The position numbers were made by a program, and so were the translations under genes. Positions 62,939-64,000 of a DNA stretch of 64,000 nucleotides are shown here, one piece after another. The stretch spans positions 868,001 to 932,000 of the forward strand of contig JACONQ010000003.1 in NCBI GenBank assembly GCA_014281115.1, given 5' to 3'. The notes under the pieces were generated by a model that saw only the letters and a list, made by a program, of their open reading frames with translations, was not told the DNA's origin and made no database searches. This stretch comes from Laburnicola sp. R22_1 (taxonomy: Eukaryota > Ascomycota > Dothideomycetes > Pleosporales > Didymosphaeriaceae). Position 1 is the stretch's first letter; the number at the start of each line of letters is the position of its first letter.

Positions 62939-64000
62939 TATCGCAACCCGTAGTTTTTAGTTAAGAGAAAGAACAAAGAATACTAACTAATTAATAACGT
63001 CTAACGCATTAATAGTGTTACAGTCTAAGATAGCAATCTTCCTCCAAACCCTAATAAGTTCTTAGAAGAGTTTGCTAGTTATCTTATAATATCTCTTATT
63101 AACTTCTTTTCTAGATATAACTAAGTGACTCTTTATAAACTTTTCCACGCCATAACTATACTCTACACGCCTCTGGGACTTATCTAGTAGTACATATTAC
63201 TTATAGAAATAACTAATTCTATAGCCGAGTTTATGCGGGTTATTATAAAGATTTTTTATAACTAGATTCTCTCTTATTATATACCTTATATAGACAACAT
63301 TATAGTAAAGGGCCTAAAGACTAACTATAATAGAGAAATACTTAAGAAAAGAATTTGCAAATATATCGCGGAATACCTTATAAATGTTAATTAGGTTTTA
63401 GTAAATATAGAACTGGCAGGCGTTACTGCGTTAAGCAAGAAGTCTAACTATGGCTACGCCACTATAGATATAGTTAGCTACATAGTTAATAAGGATAGTT
63501 AACACCCATTCTAAAAGAAAGTGGCTAAGATTATTAAATGGCCGCCTTACAACTACGCTAAAGATATCTAAATCTTTCTTAGAGTTTATATATACTATTA
63601 AATCTAGATTAAAAACTTTATAAAGATTGCTGCACTACTATTTGCACTACTATATAAGGGTATAAAGTTTTACTAGGGAATTATAGAGAATATAGTAATA
63701 TAGCAATTAAAGAAAAGTATTATTTCTATCCTAGTATTAGTATCTATTAACTACTTAGAGCCATTATAAAAAGTAGTAACCTTAGTAGATAGCAGTAAAA
63801 TTAAATAGGAAGCCGCAATATAGTAATATAGACTAGATAGTCTCCTTTATCTAGTGTAGTTTAAATTAGGTATTTAGTCTTAAAGTAAATATAACTAGGA
63901 TTTAGAAAAGTATAAGTGTAAAGCCCTTCTTCTTACGCTTAAAAAGTTTCGACTCTAGATCTATAGAATACACTTTATTATAGAAACTAACTCCTATACC
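62939..64000 (+). pseudogene. Gypsy reverse transcriptase and RNase H remnant
   Basis: A single frame from 62939 to the edge (354 codons) keeps the Ty3/Gypsy pattern, with many stop codons: YRNP then FLVKRKNKEY, INSVTV, SNLPPNPNKFLEEFA, a HAITILYTPLGL block, and the catalytic loop YIDN (63287-63298) where active enzymes have YIDD. Then comes the thumb and connection (KKSNYGYATIDIVSYIV, KIIKWPPYNYAKDI), and at 63899-64000 an RNase-H-like block (KYKCKALLLTLKKFRL, YRIHFIIETNSYT). Most stops are TAG or TAA where Trp, Gln or Arg would fit, as expected for RIP. The element continues beyond the window. Confidence 0.88.

Larger units (their letters stand above)
58700..64000 (+). mobile_element. Ty3/Gypsy retrotransposon relic, RIP-degraded, runs off right edge
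   Basis: Plus-strand traces of gag-pol remain although no frame is open. A protease-like remnant lies at about 61545-61610, and reverse transcriptase and RNase H from 62939 to the edge. A Cys/His stretch at 60315-60359 may be the gag zinc knuckle, but its spacing is poor. The left boundary is a guess. A possible LTR end and primer-binding site (actggcgactaactcgtg) lies near 57725, which would place the 5' LTR before the tandem array; this is weak. Confidence 0.7.

Overview
The window looks like a chromosome segment from a filamentous ascomycete. Gene models have short introns, mostly 44-70 bp, with GT-AG ends and CTRAY-type branch motifs. The gene families are typical fungal housekeeping genes, and the transposable elements carry transitions of the kind left by repeat-induced point mutation (RIP: C to T in CpA, G to A in TpG). 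The mix of Fot1/pogo, hAT and Tc1 elements next to an AT-rich RIP block suggests a dothideomycete, probably Pleosporales; this placement is an inference from gene content, not a database match.

Layout. 1-3.1 kb: a Tc1/mariner (DD34E) transposase convergent with a large unknown ORF that runs off the left edge. 3.5-16 kb: a maltose-O-acetyltransferase-like enzyme, two small LRLPxExRNxIY proteins, a membrane-anchored nucleotide pyrophosphatase/phosphodiesterase, an unknown conserved protein divergent from translation factor eIF3d, and a secreted proline-rich protein. 16.8-20.0 kb: a full-length hAT element with an 8-bp target-site duplication, probably inactive. 20.5-46.4 kb: a dense block of ordinary genes: aldo-keto reductase (AKR6), bZIP factor, SH3BGR/glutaredoxin-like protein with repeats, Fun30-type remodeller, VMA21, a DUF2406 protein, methylmalonate-semialdehyde dehydrogenase, calnexin, a Reg1-like PP1 regulator and an MFS exporter. 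46.8-52.6 kb: a small Cys-containing protein, a decayed Fot1/pogo element with perfect inverted repeats, a complex I subunit and PalC. 53.0-55.2 kb: a second Fot1/pogo element inserted beside the tail of a third. 55.4-64 kb: gene-free, AT-rich, RIP-damaged DNA with tandem repeats and a recognisable Ty3/Gypsy pol relic running off the right edge.

The genes do not form one pathway or a biosynthetic cluster. Most are independent housekeeping functions (translation, ER folding, V-ATPase assembly, mitochondrial metabolism, chromatin, pH and glucose signalling). I found no clearly novel system. The most interesting material is in the mobile elements: intact ends around broken coding regions, doubled motifs at 17-bp spacing inside two different pogo inverted repeats, a passenger-like ORF beside the Tc1 transposase, and the sharp border between gene-rich and RIP-degraded DNA. 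Exon boundaries were worked out by hand from splice signals, reading phase and protein continuity. No tRNA, rRNA or CRISPR was recognised.
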